DNA of 64,000 nucleotides from Phaeospirillum sp. (GCA_030824585.1 JAVBXM010000242.1:1-64000), one strand, 5' to 3'; positions 38,510 to 48,329 are shown, counted from the stretch's first letter. Notes: a model not told the origin generated them from the letters alone. Numbers and translations are program-made.

Positions 38510-40116
38510 AGGCTTTTCAACATTGGCTCGGGGTTCAAGACATCTCGCCAAACGGCAAGGTCCACCGGCCCGAATACCTCAGTACGACAAAGTGGTGGCG
38601 GTGGCGTCAGATTGTCCAGCGCGGCCACCAGCTCCTCACTGTTGGCGGTGGGAACAGTCACGTTGTTTGGCAGAATATTGAGAGCAACGCAACCTTGAGG
38701 AATGTAGCGCAATGTCGGCAATCCCAGCAGCACAGCTTCAAGGCCGACGGTGGTCGCGGCGTAGACCACCGCCGATACCGATTGTTGGGAATTGAGTCCG
38801 CCCTGTGCCCGACGCACCCACTCGTCCTCTACGAAAGAGATGGGATACATGGGGTGGTCACGCACCAAGAATTTACGCCCCGTGGCTCTGGCTATACGCG
38901 TCACGGCCGCCACCATTTGGCCGGCGATTGCCTTATGGGACGGCAACGCCACGAAGACTGGCGCGGTCACGTCATGGCAGGGACCGGTGACGGCCGGATA
39001 TCGCAGCGCTCCGGCCATCCGAAGGCGGTCAGCCGGAATGCCCCAATCCTCCAGATGACGGCGAAACAGCTCTCCCACACAAACAATTGTGTCGGGAAGC
39101 GCCGCCACTCCAGCGGAATGGGCACCCAGATGATGGTTGAGTTCAAAACGGCCGATGGTGGAATGCTGCGTCCCCACCGTATGAATCCCGGCGGCGCGGG
39201 CACTGGCAGCCAGATCACGCTCCCAGCCATGGCACTCCCAGGGCCAGACAATCACGGTCGGACGGGTCGCCGCCAACCATTTTCGCTGGCAGAGAATCTG
39301 CCAAAGGATCGCCGCCCCCTGGCCAGTTCCGCCTTCAAGGGCAGCAGCGCGACGGACCAGCCACCCCCACGGCCCAGCTCGATCATTCCGGCACGGTCGC
39401 CAACAGGCAAAGGGAAGTCGCAGCAAGGCCGCCACGGGACTTCCCCAGGCATGCAGACTGAAGCCAGACCCCGGACCGCTTGACACCAATAACCGGGCCG
39501 CGCGGCCGGGTGGGCAATCGACATGTAAGGCCCGATTCAGACCCGGCAGTTGTGTCATCAGACTGCCGAAATAAGCATCCTCGCCGTTTGCAGTTTCCTG
39601 GCCGTAGCTAAGCAGCCAGACGCCACCTAATGGGGTGACAGGCCTGGATGCCGCCGCCCACCAGGCCGCTTGAATCGAGAAAGCCAGACGCGCGACAAAG
39701 CCGCGTACTGCCAGAATCGAACGGAGAAGCCACAGGCGAGGTGGGCACCCGATTACCGAGACGCCGGAAATAGTGGCCAGTTGGCGGAATAGCCAGGGAT
39801 CCTCGCAAATTATCAACCATCGGCGGGGTGAGGCCGCCCAGCGCTTTACCAGCCCAACCCAAGCCATGGCCTCTCCAAGGTCGGAAGCTACCACCGTCGC
39901 CGAAGGGGCGTGGGCGAAAACGGCACTGGGGCTTCGCCCTAACGACCGGGCAAGGGCCAGAAAATCGTCGGTAATGTGGCTGAAAGCCTCTTCTAGCTCG
40001 GTGGTTACCTCGACTGGAAGCGCGCCTAACGGGTGCGACACCTGACCAATGGCAACCAAACCGTCGAAGTCCTGCGGGCGGGCGGAATGTCCCCGAGCCA
40101 CGAGATGGACACTCAT
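38506..40116 (-). CDS. Putative GT-B-like surface-carbohydrate glycosyltransferase
   Basis: 536 aa; AAGIHTVGTQHSTIGRFELNHHLG...DTIVCVGELFRRHLEDWGIPADRLRMAGALRYP...VVYAATTVGLEAVLLGLPTLRYIPQG. Confidence 0.6.
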   Translation of the reverse strand: MSVHLVARGHSARPQDFDGLVAIGQVSHPLGALPVEVTTELEEAFSHITDDFLALARSLGRSPSAVFAHAPSATVVASDLGEAMAWVGLVKRWAASPRRWLIICEDPWLFRQLATISGVSVIGCPPRLWLLRSILAVRGFVARLAFSIQAAWWAAASRPVTPLGGVWLLSYGQETANGEDAYFGSLMTQLPGLNRALHVDCPPGRAARLLVSSGPGSGFSLHAWGSPVAALLRLPFACWRPCRNDRAGPWGWLVRRAAALEGGTGQGAAILWQILCQRKWLAATRPTVIVWPWECHGWERDLAASARAAGIHTVGTQHSTIGRFELNHHLGAHSAGVAALPDTIVCVGELFRRHLEDWGIPADRLRMAGALRYPAVTGPCHDVTAPVFVALPSHKAIAGQMVAAVTRIARATGRKFLVRDHPMYPISFVEDEWVRRAQGGLNSQQSVSAVVYAATTVGLEAVLLGLPTLRYIPQGCVALNILPNNVTVPTANSEELVAALDNLTPPPPLCRTEVFGPVDLAVWRDVLNPEPMLKSL

Positions 40117-40200
40117 GAAATCAGCCCTCTAGCCCAGAACATCCGATTTTAAGTCAAAGTCTGATGTCAGCTCTGCTGAATAGCAGCCCTATAGCGAAAG

Positions 40201-41667
40201 TCATGATATCTCGCAATGGGAGGCGACCATTCTCCGAACCTCCACCATGTGGTGGAGAAAATCACAGATATAGTCGATTTCAGCATCGGTGATACCGACC
40301 GAAGATGGCAGAGACAAACCATTATCAGCCAGCCAGTCCGAAATCGGGAAGACCCGTTCTTTCGCGTAAGGAAGATAAGGGGGCATCCTGTGCATAGGGT
40401 AAAATAGCGGCCGTGCCTCAATTCCTGCCCTGGCCAAGCCTTCCATGACGTGATCACGGCTGACGCCGGAATCTTCTCCAATAATAATTGAGAAGAGCCA
40501 ATAGACATTATCTAGACCTTCACACTCTGGCGGCATGATGAAACCGGGAATACCCTCTAATCGGCGGATATAATGAGTGGCAATAGCCTTTTTGCGGTCG
40601 ATGAACTCACCCACTCGCTCCAACTGAGCTACTCCGATGGCGGCCTGTACGTTGGTCATCCTGTAATTGTAGCCAACCACGTCGTGCCAATATCTTTTTT
40701 TGGGATCCATACCGTGGTCACGCAACACCCGCGCCCGCTGGATCACCTCTGGGTCCCGTCCCACCAACATGCCACCTTCGCCAGTGGTGATCAGCTTGTT
40801 GCCAAAGAAGCTGAAGGCCGCCAAATCGCCCATGGACCCTATGGGGTGGCCCCGATAGATGGCACCCAGAGCCTCGGCGGCATCCTCGATCACACGTAGG
40901 CCATGGCGACGGGTGATCTCCATAACCTCGGTCATGCGGGCCGGCATGCCGTAAAGATGGACGACGATGATCGCCTTGGTTCGTTCGGTGATGGCGGCGG
41001 CCAAGGCTATGGGATCCATGTTCCAGGTCTGTCGTTCCACATCCACCAGAACAGGGGTCGCACCCACATAAATCACCGCGTTGATAGTTGCGGCGAAGGT
41101 CAGGTCGGGAACGATGACCTCATCCCCCGGGCCTATCCCAAGGGCGTCAAGGGCTAGATGCAGGGCAGTCGTACCGTTACTGGTCGCGAGGGCGTAGGGT
41201 GCACCGACCAGCTTCGCGAGACCGGTCTCGAATTGGCGTACGAAGGCTCCCTGGGACGAAATCCAGCCATCACGCAGGCACTGAGTGACATAGTTCAGCT
41301 CATTGCCGCGCAGGTCAGGCTCGGCGACCGGAATACGATGCAGGCGCCGCATTGATACGAAGTCCACTGGCCGCTTCTTTTCGTCCACAATAGGAACGAT
41401 ACGGATGCGATCATTCAGCGCGGCCAATGCTTCGTCCCGAGAGGCACCAAGTTCCAGGAACTTGCCGCCCCTGGTCATCACCTGGGCCACTTCGGCCTCC
41501 AGACTGGCTCCGCCAAGCAAGCCACGACGGATATCGCCATCGGTCAATACCCCAACCAAACAGCCATCCTCGTCCACGACAAAGGCAATGCCAAGGGCAT
41601 TGGAATCGATCCGCATCAGTGCCTGACGGAGGGTATCAGTTTGTTTGAGAAGGACTTTTTCCATCAT
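40201..41667 (-). CDS. Fusion: N-terminal CBS-domain pair + DegT/DnrJ/EryC1 aminotransferase
   Basis: FVVDEDGCLVGVLTDGDIRRGLLGGASLEAEVAQVMTRGGKFLELGASRDEALAALNDRIRIVPIVDEKKRPVDFVSMRRL then [36 protein letters not shown]...FSFFGNKLITTGEGGML. Confidence 0.93.
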   Translation of the reverse strand: MMEKVLLKQTDTLRQALMRIDSNALGIAFVVDEDGCLVGVLTDGDIRRGLLGGASLEAEVAQVMTRGGKFLELGASRDEALAALNDRIRIVPIVDEKKRPVDFVSMRRLHRIPVAEPDLRGNELNYVTQCLRDGWISSQGAFVRQFETGLAKLVGAPYALATSNGTTALHLALDALGIGPGDEVIVPDLTFAATINAVIYVGATPVLVDVERQTWNMDPIALAAAITERTKAIIVVHLYGMPARMTEVMEITRRHGLRVIEDAAEALGAIYRGHPIGSMGDLAAFSFFGNKLITTGEGGMLVGRDPEVIQRARVLRDHGMDPKKRYWHDVVGYNYRMTNVQAAIGVAQLERVGEFIDRKKAIATHYIRRLEGIPGFIMPPECEGLDNVYWLFSIIIGEDSGVSRDHVMEGLARAGIEARPLFYPMHRMPPYLPYAKERVFPISDWLADNGLSLPSSVGITDAEIDYICDFLHHMVEVRRMVASHCEIS

Positions 41668-42545
41668 GCGCGAATGTCCTGATTTTGGGCCGGACCGGCT
41701 TCGGCGAAAAGCAACGCCAGACAGCCCGCCATCGTTACCTGATCGACACAGCTAATTTCCAGCGTCGCCGGCAGCGCCCTACTCAGCAGCGGCAGAAACC
41801 ACGAATCGGCTCCAAAGGGGCGGTTATTGTCTTTGGTTCCGTCGTTGTCACTCAGGTGGTAGGCCCGGGTACAGCCGGCAATCATTTCCATTGCCACTTT
41901 AGCATTGAACCCCTGGGTAACGGCCGACACCTTCAAATGGGCAACGTCCAGCAGCAAGCCGAAATCTGGGCCAAGTTCCCAGGCCGCCTGCAAAATCTCC
42001 TCCGGCTCAGCAAGAAGAAAGGGATGGACACCGTCACGAGTATTGAACGGCGCCACCACGTTGTTCTCGATCAGGAAGGCCACCCCCCGGCTACGCCCGT
42101 AATCCAGCAGCATACCGACGCTGTCCATGAAAATGCGCCAGGCGTCCTCGCGTCTCACCCCGCCATCCAGCGCCAAAGCGTGGCCCAGCCGATTCGAGGG
42201 CGGCTGTATGGTGAAACCGGCATGGGCGGCGTAATAGGGAGCCTCGACTTCGGCTGACAGATCCAGCGCCTGGCGGCAATGTGCGCGGCTAAGCTCAAGG
42301 ATCTCGGGGTCAGCCGCAGCAAGATTGATGACGAATGGCTGTTGCGGAGCAGGAAAATAGTTATGAAAAAGAAGGGAAAAGTGCTTTCTCGCCTGACGGG
42401 CCAATGCAGCGGCCTCGGGATGGTGCGCCACGTCAGAACTAAGTTCCAGATGGGAAACTCCCCACTGTCCGGCTAACTCCAGTACATCAGGCAAACGACG
42501 GCTGGGAAAGGCACCGCTGCCGACATAAACGGCGGCGTCGCTCAT
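41664..42545 (-). CDS. Xylose-isomerase-like TIM-barrel (sugar phosphate isomerase/epimerase family)
   Basis: MSDAAVYVGSGAFPSRRLPDVLELAGQWGVSHLELSS...VAFLIENNVVAPFNTRDGVHPFLL...DFGLLLDVAHLKVSA...AYHLSDNDGTKDNNRPFG; internal start with ATGA overlap. Confidence 0.8.
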   Translation of the reverse strand: MSDAAVYVGSGAFPSRRLPDVLELAGQWGVSHLELSSDVAHHPEAAALARQARKHFSLLFHNYFPAPQQPFVINLAAADPEILELSRAHCRQALDLSAEVEAPYYAAHAGFTIQPPSNRLGHALALDGGVRREDAWRIFMDSVGMLLDYGRSRGVAFLIENNVVAPFNTRDGVHPFLLAEPEEILQAAWELGPDFGLLLDVAHLKVSAVTQGFNAKVAMEMIAGCTRAYHLSDNDGTKDNNRPFGADSWFLPLLSRALPATLEISCVDQVTMAGCLALLFAEAGPAQNQDIRA

Positions 42546-43183
42546 AACCCCCGAGCCTTGGCGAAATGGCTGACAACGGTGATTCCAGCCGGAACATCCT
42601 CGATCACAACCGCACCGGCGCCAACCTGTGCCCTGTTGCCCACCGATAGGCCCGGCAAGATACATGCGCCGGTTCCGATAAAAGCACCTCGACCAATTTT
42701 TGCCCGCCCGGCAATCCGGCATCCTGGGCAAACCTGGGCAAAATCCTCCAGCACGCACTCATGCTCGACGATGGAGCCGGTATTGACAATACAGCCACGC
42801 CCGATACGCGCTTCGGTCGCCAAAATAGCTCCGGTACAGATGACGCTACCCGGACCGACGCTCGCATCGGTATCGATGATGGCCGTGGGATGGATCAGGG
42901 TTGCGCTCTCGAGCCCATGAGCCTCGGCCAGAGTGACCAAGCGCTCCCGTGCCTCATTGTTTCCCAAGGCAACCACCACATGCGTGATGCCCTGGCTGCG
43001 CCATTTCGGCATGTCGTCATAGGTGGCAATAACCTTGGTGGCCCCGATGCGTTCACCAAGGGAGGCCGGATTGGAATCGGCGCATCCAACCACATCCCAG
43101 TCGGACAATAGGGCTGCAATATTAGCGACAACCCGGGCTTGGCCACCCGCTCCGAGAATCATCAGCTTTCCTGGCGTCACCAC
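42542..43183 (-). CDS. NeuD/LegH-like sugar O/N-acetyltransferase
   Basis: LMILGAGGQARVVANIAALLSDWDVVGCADSNPASLG...IHPTAIIDTDASVGPGSVICTGAILATEARIGRGCIVNTGSIVEHECVLEDFAQVCPG. Confidence 0.88.
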   Translation of the reverse strand: MVTPGKLMILGAGGQARVVANIAALLSDWDVVGCADSNPASLGERIGATKVIATYDDMPKWRSQGITHVVVALGNNEARERLVTLAEAHGLESATLIHPTAIIDTDASVGPGSVICTGAILATEARIGRGCIVNTGSIVEHECVLEDFAQVCPGCRIAGRAKIGRGAFIGTGACILPGLSVGNRAQVGAGAVVIEDVPAGITVVSHFAKARGL

Positions 43184-44226
43184 GCGATGGCCCCCAATGA
43201 AATCTGCTCGTCGGCACCGATGTCGCGGGCGGCTCGTTGCCCAACCACGCGGTCAAACCACAGTGGTGGCAGGCCGTCGGCCGGACGCTTACAGGTCAGA
43301 TGCGCCGACTCGATCACCTGTCCGGCCCGGATAGGAGAGCGCGCCACCAGACTCTTGCGCATATTGACCCTGTTGCCGACCTCGCTGGGAGCCGGACGTT
43401 TGATACCGTTGCCCAACGCTCGTTCGGCCTTGCGCACTTCCGCCACCAGGGCGGACAGCCCCGCAAAATCCACCGACGCCAGATGATCCGGCCCGACCAT
43501 AGCGCGGTCGAGAGTGAAATGCTTTTCAATGATGACGGCGCCCAGAGCCACCGCCAGAGGCGCAACCCCAACCCCCTCGGTGTGATCGGAGAATCCGACC
43601 GGCAGCCCGAAGGCGCGGTGCAGGGTTTCCATTGCTCGCAGATTGCTGTCTTCCGGCGGAGCCGGATATTCCGAGGTGCAATGAAGCAGCGCCAGCCACT
43701 GGCTGTAACCGCCGCCCAGGGCTTCCACCGATGGCTCCACCTCGGCCAGAGAAGCCAGGCCCGTCGACAAAATCACCGGGCGGCCCGTGCCTGCCAGTAA
43801 CCGTAAAAAAGGAATGTTATCGGTATCGGTCGATGCCACCTTGTAGGCACAGACACCAATTCGTTCCAGCATTTCGATGCTGGGCTGGTCATAAGGCGTA
43901 CAGAGGTAAGCCATACCCAGCGACTCGCAATGGGTCAACAGACTGGCTTGTTCTTCGCCGCTCAGTTCCAACGCTTTCAGCATGGCGAACTGGTCTCCCA
44001 AGCCGGTTGTAACCGTCTGATAGACGGCCTTGGCGGCACGGATGGTCACCAGTTCCTCAGTAACGAAAGCCTGAAACTTCACCGCATCGGCCCCCGCCTG
44101 ATGCGCGCTGTCGATCAGCTTGTGCGCCAATTCGGGAGAGCCATTGTGGTTGACGCCGGCCTCGGCGATGAGGAAACAAGGCTTGCATTTCCCGACACGC
44201 GCAGTGATGTCAAATCTCTTGGCCAT
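43177..44226 (-). CDS. neuB: Nonulosonic acid synthase, NeuB/LegI/PseI family
   Basis: CFLIAEAGVNHNGSPELAHKLIDSAHQAGADAVKFQAF...VGFSDHTEGVGVAPLAVALGAVIIEKHFTLDRAMVGPDHLASVD; C-terminal SAF-like domain. Confidence 0.95.
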   Translation of the reverse strand: MAKRFDITARVGKCKPCFLIAEAGVNHNGSPELAHKLIDSAHQAGADAVKFQAFVTEELVTIRAAKAVYQTVTTGLGDQFAMLKALELSGEEQASLLTHCESLGMAYLCTPYDQPSIEMLERIGVCAYKVASTDTDNIPFLRLLAGTGRPVILSTGLASLAEVEPSVEALGGGYSQWLALLHCTSEYPAPPEDSNLRAMETLHRAFGLPVGFSDHTEGVGVAPLAVALGAVIIEKHFTLDRAMVGPDHLASVDFAGLSALVAEVRKAERALGNGIKRPAPSEVGNRVNMRKSLVARSPIRAGQVIESAHLTCKRPADGLPPLWFDRVVGQRAARDIGADEQISLGAIAW

Positions 44227-44228
44227 AC

Positions 44229-45278
44229 TTATTTCTTCTCCAGACGGGCCACGTCACTCGCCACCATCTCGGCCACTAGTTCGGGAAAGGTAGTATGGTG
44301 CTGCCATCCCAAGGCTTTGCGTGCCTTCGAGGCATCCCCCACGAGATGGTTGACCTCGGTGGGGCGGAAGTAACGAGGATCGATCTGGACCAAGACGCTG
44401 CCGGTAGCCGCATCCATTCCAACCTCGTCAGCCCCATGCCCCTGCCACGCCAAATTGATGCCGACATTCTCGAAAGCCAGTTCGAGAAATTCACGGACAC
44501 TGTGGCCGACCCCGGTTGCCAACACGTAATCATCGGGTGTGGGCTGCTGCATCATCCGCCACATGCCCTCGACGTAATCACGGGCGTGCCCCCAGTCGCG
44601 GATCGCATCGAGATTGCCCAGATACAGGGTGTCTTGCTTGCCGTGCTTGATCGCCGCCACGGCCCGGGTAATCTTGCGGGTTACGAAAGTCTCACCACGC
44701 ATCGGGCTTTCATGATTGAATAAAATACCATTGGACGCATGAATTCCATAAGCCTCCCGGTAATTCACGGTAATCCAGTAACCATATAGCTTTGCAGCTG
44801 CGTAGGGGGAACGGGGGTAAAACGGCGTTGTCTCATTCAGCATTCCACTGCTGGTATTGCCATATAATTCCGAAGTAGATGCCTGATAGAAACGGGTGCT
44901 TTCTGTCAGGCGCAAAATCCGGATTGCCTCAAGTAACCGTAACGTGCCCAAGGCATCGGAATTGGCGGTATATTCGGCGGTCTCGAAACTGACCTGTACA
45001 TGACTCTGGGCTGCGAGGTTATAAATCTCGTCGGGCTGCGTTTCTTGAACGATGCGAATCAAGTTGGTTGCATCTGTAATATCGCCATAATGGAGAAAAA
45101 ACCCAGATCCCTTCTCGTGGGGGTCATGATACAGGTGATCAACCCGATCGGTATTCAGTGACGACGACCGACGCTTGACGCCATGAACGATATAGCCTTT
45201 ATCCAGCAGAAGCTCTGTCAGATAGGCCCCATCCTGGCCAGTAACACCAGTTATCAATGCCGTCTTTTCTTTAGTCAT
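44229..45278 (-). CDS. gmd: GDP-mannose 4,6-dehydratase
   Basis: [50 protein letters not shown]...[74 protein letters not shown]. Confidence 0.97.
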   Translation of the reverse strand: MTKEKTALITGVTGQDGAYLTELLLDKGYIVHGVKRRSSSLNTDRVDHLYHDPHEKGSGFFLHYGDITDATNLIRIVQETQPDEIYNLAAQSHVQVSFETAEYTANSDALGTLRLLEAIRILRLTESTRFYQASTSELYGNTSSGMLNETTPFYPRSPYAAAKLYGYWITVNYREAYGIHASNGILFNHESPMRGETFVTRKITRAVAAIKHGKQDTLYLGNLDAIRDWGHARDYVEGMWRMMQQPTPDDYVLATGVGHSVREFLELAFENVGINLAWQGHGADEVGMDAATGSVLVQIDPRYFRPTEVNHLVGDASKARKALGWQHHTTFPELVAEMVASDVARLEKK

Positions 45279-45305
45279 GATCTATTGTTACTCTGATTCC
45301 TGAGA

Positions 45306-46004
45306 TTAACAATTGCGATTTCTCAATATGACTTCTGCCAGCCAAAAGTCAGTGATGCTGTCGATATCCACCGAACGCTCCACGGGCATCGGGCAGCCAA
45401 GGGTCACGTCGGGGACCCAGAAGGTGCGGTTTTGCCGCAGCCAATCGCATTCCGCAACATAGACACCGCCATTGGCCACCCAGGTCTGGGGCAAGGCTTG
45501 ACGCTGATGGATAATTTCCGGTGCCGAAATCACAGGCTGCACGCTGCCATCCACATTGAGATGGAACATCCAATAGGGGCTTTTGGCCGCCTCGCAAACC
45601 GTGGCGGCGGCGGGAGCACCCTTTGCCGAGCACAGATGGATGCAGGCATCGATATCGGCGGCAGTCCGCAAGGGTGAGGTGGCCTGCAGAAGGATCACAT
45701 AGCCGGAATTTTCTCCCAGCGTGTCAAGCGCGTGAAGAATGGCGTCAACGATATTGGCCTTGTCGTTTGCGAGATGGGCGGGGCGCAGAAACGGAACCTC
45801 GGCACCCGCCTGCCGAGCAGCCTCCGCGATCTCGGGATCATCGGTGGACACAACGGTGCGGTCGAGGAGGGTAGAGTCCCTGGCCGCCGTCACCGTCCAG
45901 GCGATCATGGGACGACCGGCCAGCGGGAGGATGTTCTTGCGGGGCAATCCCTTCGAACCGCCACGGGCACAAATAATGGCGACACACCGCTTCCCGTCGA
46001 TCAT
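45306..46004 (-). CDS. neuA: CMP-nonulosonate cytidylyltransferase, NeuA/LegF/PseF family
   Basis: CVAIICARGGSKGLPRKNILPLAGRPMIAWTVTAARDSTLLDRTVVSTDDPEIAEAARQAGAEVPFLRPAHLANDKA...ILLQATSPLRTAADIDACI; start within ORF 45306..46058 inferred. Confidence 0.93.
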   Translation of the reverse strand: MIDGKRCVAIICARGGSKGLPRKNILPLAGRPMIAWTVTAARDSTLLDRTVVSTDDPEIAEAARQAGAEVPFLRPAHLANDKANIVDAILHALDTLGENSGYVILLQATSPLRTAADIDACIHLCSAKGAPAAATVCEAAKSPYWMFHLNVDGSVQPVISAPEIIHQRQALPQTWVANGGVYVAECDWLRQNRTFWVPDVTLGCPMPVERSVDIDSITDFWLAEVILRNRNC

Positions 46005-46149
46005 AACATCCTTCTCCAAAGCTGGCACACTGATCCGTGACAGCCTCCGACTCTGCAAACATCCAGACGTCTGAATATCGGCACCCTACTCCACGGGGCC
46101 GAAAGTGGGGTAGTCATTCGAGCGAAGCAAGTGGAAACTGTGTTGGGAC

Positions 46150-46424
46150 TGACTGCCTTGGAACTTTCATTCGGCCGTAAGTAAGAGCCCCCGGTAAAGT
46201 CACGCCGTGGGGCACGGTTTGGGTAATAGGGCCAGGGTCGGAGTTCGGGACGGGCGAAGAGCTTGCCCCCGTTACCTTGGGTTGGCGGCGTGAGCCGCCT
46301 GGATCTAAGTAACCCCGCTGCCTGGTCGTGTTGTAGTCAGCCACCCGGGCGGCAATGACGGCGCGGGCGCGGGCCCATGCTGGTGAACTCGGTGTCGTTG
46401 TCGTTGACGATCATCAGCGGCATG
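46150..46424 (-). mobile_element. Degraded remnant of a second, related IS3-type element
   Basis: TGACTGCCTTGGAACTTTCATTCGG resembles the end TGACCTGCCTTGGAACTTTCATCCGG at 46425; antisense translation MIVNDNDTEFTSMG resembles transposase motif [10 protein letters not shown]. Confidence 0.6.
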
Positions 46425-47544
46425 TGACCTGCCTTGGAACTTTCATCCGGTGGAAAGTAGAGCCTGCCCCCATTGCTTGGAGTTTGGCGGCATGGGCCGC
46501 TGGGGTCTGGTATCCCAGGGCAGATGTGGCCTGGCGGTGTTGTAGTCGGCCACCCAGGCGGCGATGACGGCGCGGGCCTAGGCTGAATACCGTCTCGTTG
46601 AGCAGTTCGTCGCGCATGCGGCCGTTGAAGCTCTCGACGAAGCCGTTCTGCATGGGCCTGCCAGGGGCGATGTGGCGCCATTGCATGCAATGATCCGGCG
46701 CCCATGTCAGCACGGTATTCGAGGTCAGTTCGGTGCCGTTGTCGGAAGCAATCATCTCCGGCTTGCCGCGCCGGGCCACCAGCGTCGCCAATTCACGGAT
46801 CACCCGCACCCCGGAAATCGAGGTGTCGGGCACCGATGCTAGGCATTCCCGTGTTACGTCGTCGACGATGTTGAGCACGCGGAAGTGCCGTCCGTTGTCC
46901 AGTTGATCGTGGACGAAATCCAGCGACCAACGGGCGTTGGGCCGGGTCTCCACCAGGACCGGGGCGCGGGTGCCGATGGCCTTGCGCCGGGTGCGGCGCT
47001 TACGCACCGCCAGCCCCTCCTCGCGATAAATCCGGTAGATGCGGGTGATCCCCGACGGCTCGCCGTCGCGCCGCAGTAGGATGAATAGTCGCCGATAGCC
47101 GAACTGGCGACGTTCCTGGGCAAGCCGCACAGACGGTCGCGCAAGGCGCTGTCGTCCGGTCGGATCGAGCGGTAGCGGATCATCGTCCGATCCACTGCAA
47201 TCACCGCACAGGTCCGACGCTCGCTCATCTCGAATACGCTCCGCAGATGGGCGACAGCTTCCCGCTTGGCGGCGGGCCCTGCCATTTTTTCCCAGAAGAT
47301 CGCGGAGTGCGGCCTCGTTCAGCATGGACTCCGCCAGCAGCTTCTTCAGCCGGGCATTCTCGTCCTCAAGCGCCTTCAGCCGCCGGGCTTCCGACACCTC
47401 GAAGCCGCCGTACTTGGCCTTCCATTTGTAAAAGGTCGCGCTCGAAATCCCGTGCCTGCGGCACACATCCGCCGTCGTCGCCCCGGCCTCCTGTTCCTTC
47501 AGGATGCCGATGATCTGTTCCTCTGAAAACCTGCTGCGCTTCAT
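46414..47544 (-). pseudogene. Degenerate IS3-family transposase (OrfA + frameshifted OrfB)
   Basis: Orf[48 protein letters not shown]; OrfB start [24 protein letters not shown] is in another frame (ORF 46854..47285) and returns to this frame at [20 protein letters not shown]-terminal part again out of frame. Confidence 0.85.
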
Positions 47545-47608
47545 ATCGTCCGTCCTCTGGTGGGCTGGACTCTACTTCAAACTGGAGGAAGATTCCCAGG
47601 GCAGGTCA
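46425..47608 (-). mobile_element. IS3-family (IS407-group-like) insertion sequence, about 1.18 kb
   Basis: Terminal inverted repeats TGACCTGCCTTGGAACTTTCATCC (46425) and revcomp TGACCTGCCCTGGGAATCTTCCTCC (ending 47608) flank transposase ORFs; no matching 4-bp target duplication (catg vs gcta). Confidence 0.8.
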
Positions 47609-47684
47609 GCTAAGCGCTCGGCTCTCCGTTTCGGGGGGTCGATACGACGCGAGTCGTAGCTTTTCCTGCCAGCCCTCTCACTGC

Positions 47685-48329
47685 TCAAAGGCTCAGAAAA
47701 CGGGATAGAATTGCCAAACCGGCAGGACCACTTTTTTCAGGATGGAATTGGCAAGCCGACAAATTCTCGTGGACAACGGCCGTTGCCCGGCGATGACCGA
47801 AATAGTCTCCTTCCGCTAGGCAATCCGCGTCATTGACGGGCACGGCCACATAGGAGTGGGTGAAATACGCCCAGCTTCCCTCTCTGGTATCCTCGAGAAC
47901 CGTTCCGCGCCAAGACTCACGTCCGGTCGGACGAAGCAGCGGATTCCAGCCCACATAGGGGATCTTGTAATACCGACCATCGCGACCTTCGGCCGGAATT
48001 CGCTCGACCCGCCCGGCGATCAGCCCCAAACCCCGATGCAGACCAAACTCGGTACTCTCATCAAACAAGATCTGCATGCCGACACAGATGCCCAGAAACG
48101 GCCTTCCGCCAGCAGCAAACGATAAAATCGGCTCGACCAACCCCCGGGCCGTCAGGGTATCGATACAATGGCCGAAGGCTCCGACGCCGGGAAGCAGCAG
48201 GCGGTCGGCCTTCGCCACCTCATCCGGCGAGCACGCCAGAAAGGGGCTTCCTCCCGCTGCAGTAACAGCTCTGGCTACACTGAGAAGATTGCCGACACCA
48301 TAATCGATAATGGCGACATTCCGGCTCAC
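47685..48329 (-). CDS. hisH: Imidazole glycerol phosphate synthase subunit HisH-like glutamine amidotransferase
   Basis: VAIIDYGVGNLLSVARAVTAAGG...LLLPGVGAFGHCIDTL...PFLGICVGMQILFDESTEFG; clustered with hisF and a wbpG-like gene. Confidence 0.93.
   Translation of the reverse strand: MSRNVAIIDYGVGNLLSVARAVTAAGGSPFLACSPDEVAKADRLLLPGVGAFGHCIDTLTARGLVEPILSFAAGGRPFLGICVGMQILFDESTEFGLHRGLGLIAGRVERIPAEGRDGRYYKIPYVGWNPLLRPTGRESWRGTVLEDTREGSWAYFTHSYVAVPVNDADCLAEGDYFGHRRATAVVHENLSACQFHPEKSGPAGLAILSRFLSL

Noticed and set aside
46337-46705. 122-aa minus-strand ORF containing NDNDTEFTS
   Set aside because: Not an independent gene; a mosaic read-through of IS3 transposase fragments
46150-47608. CRISPR or other short regularly spaced repeats
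   Set aside because: The repeated sequences are IS terminal repeats; no regularly spaced direct repeats were noticed in the window
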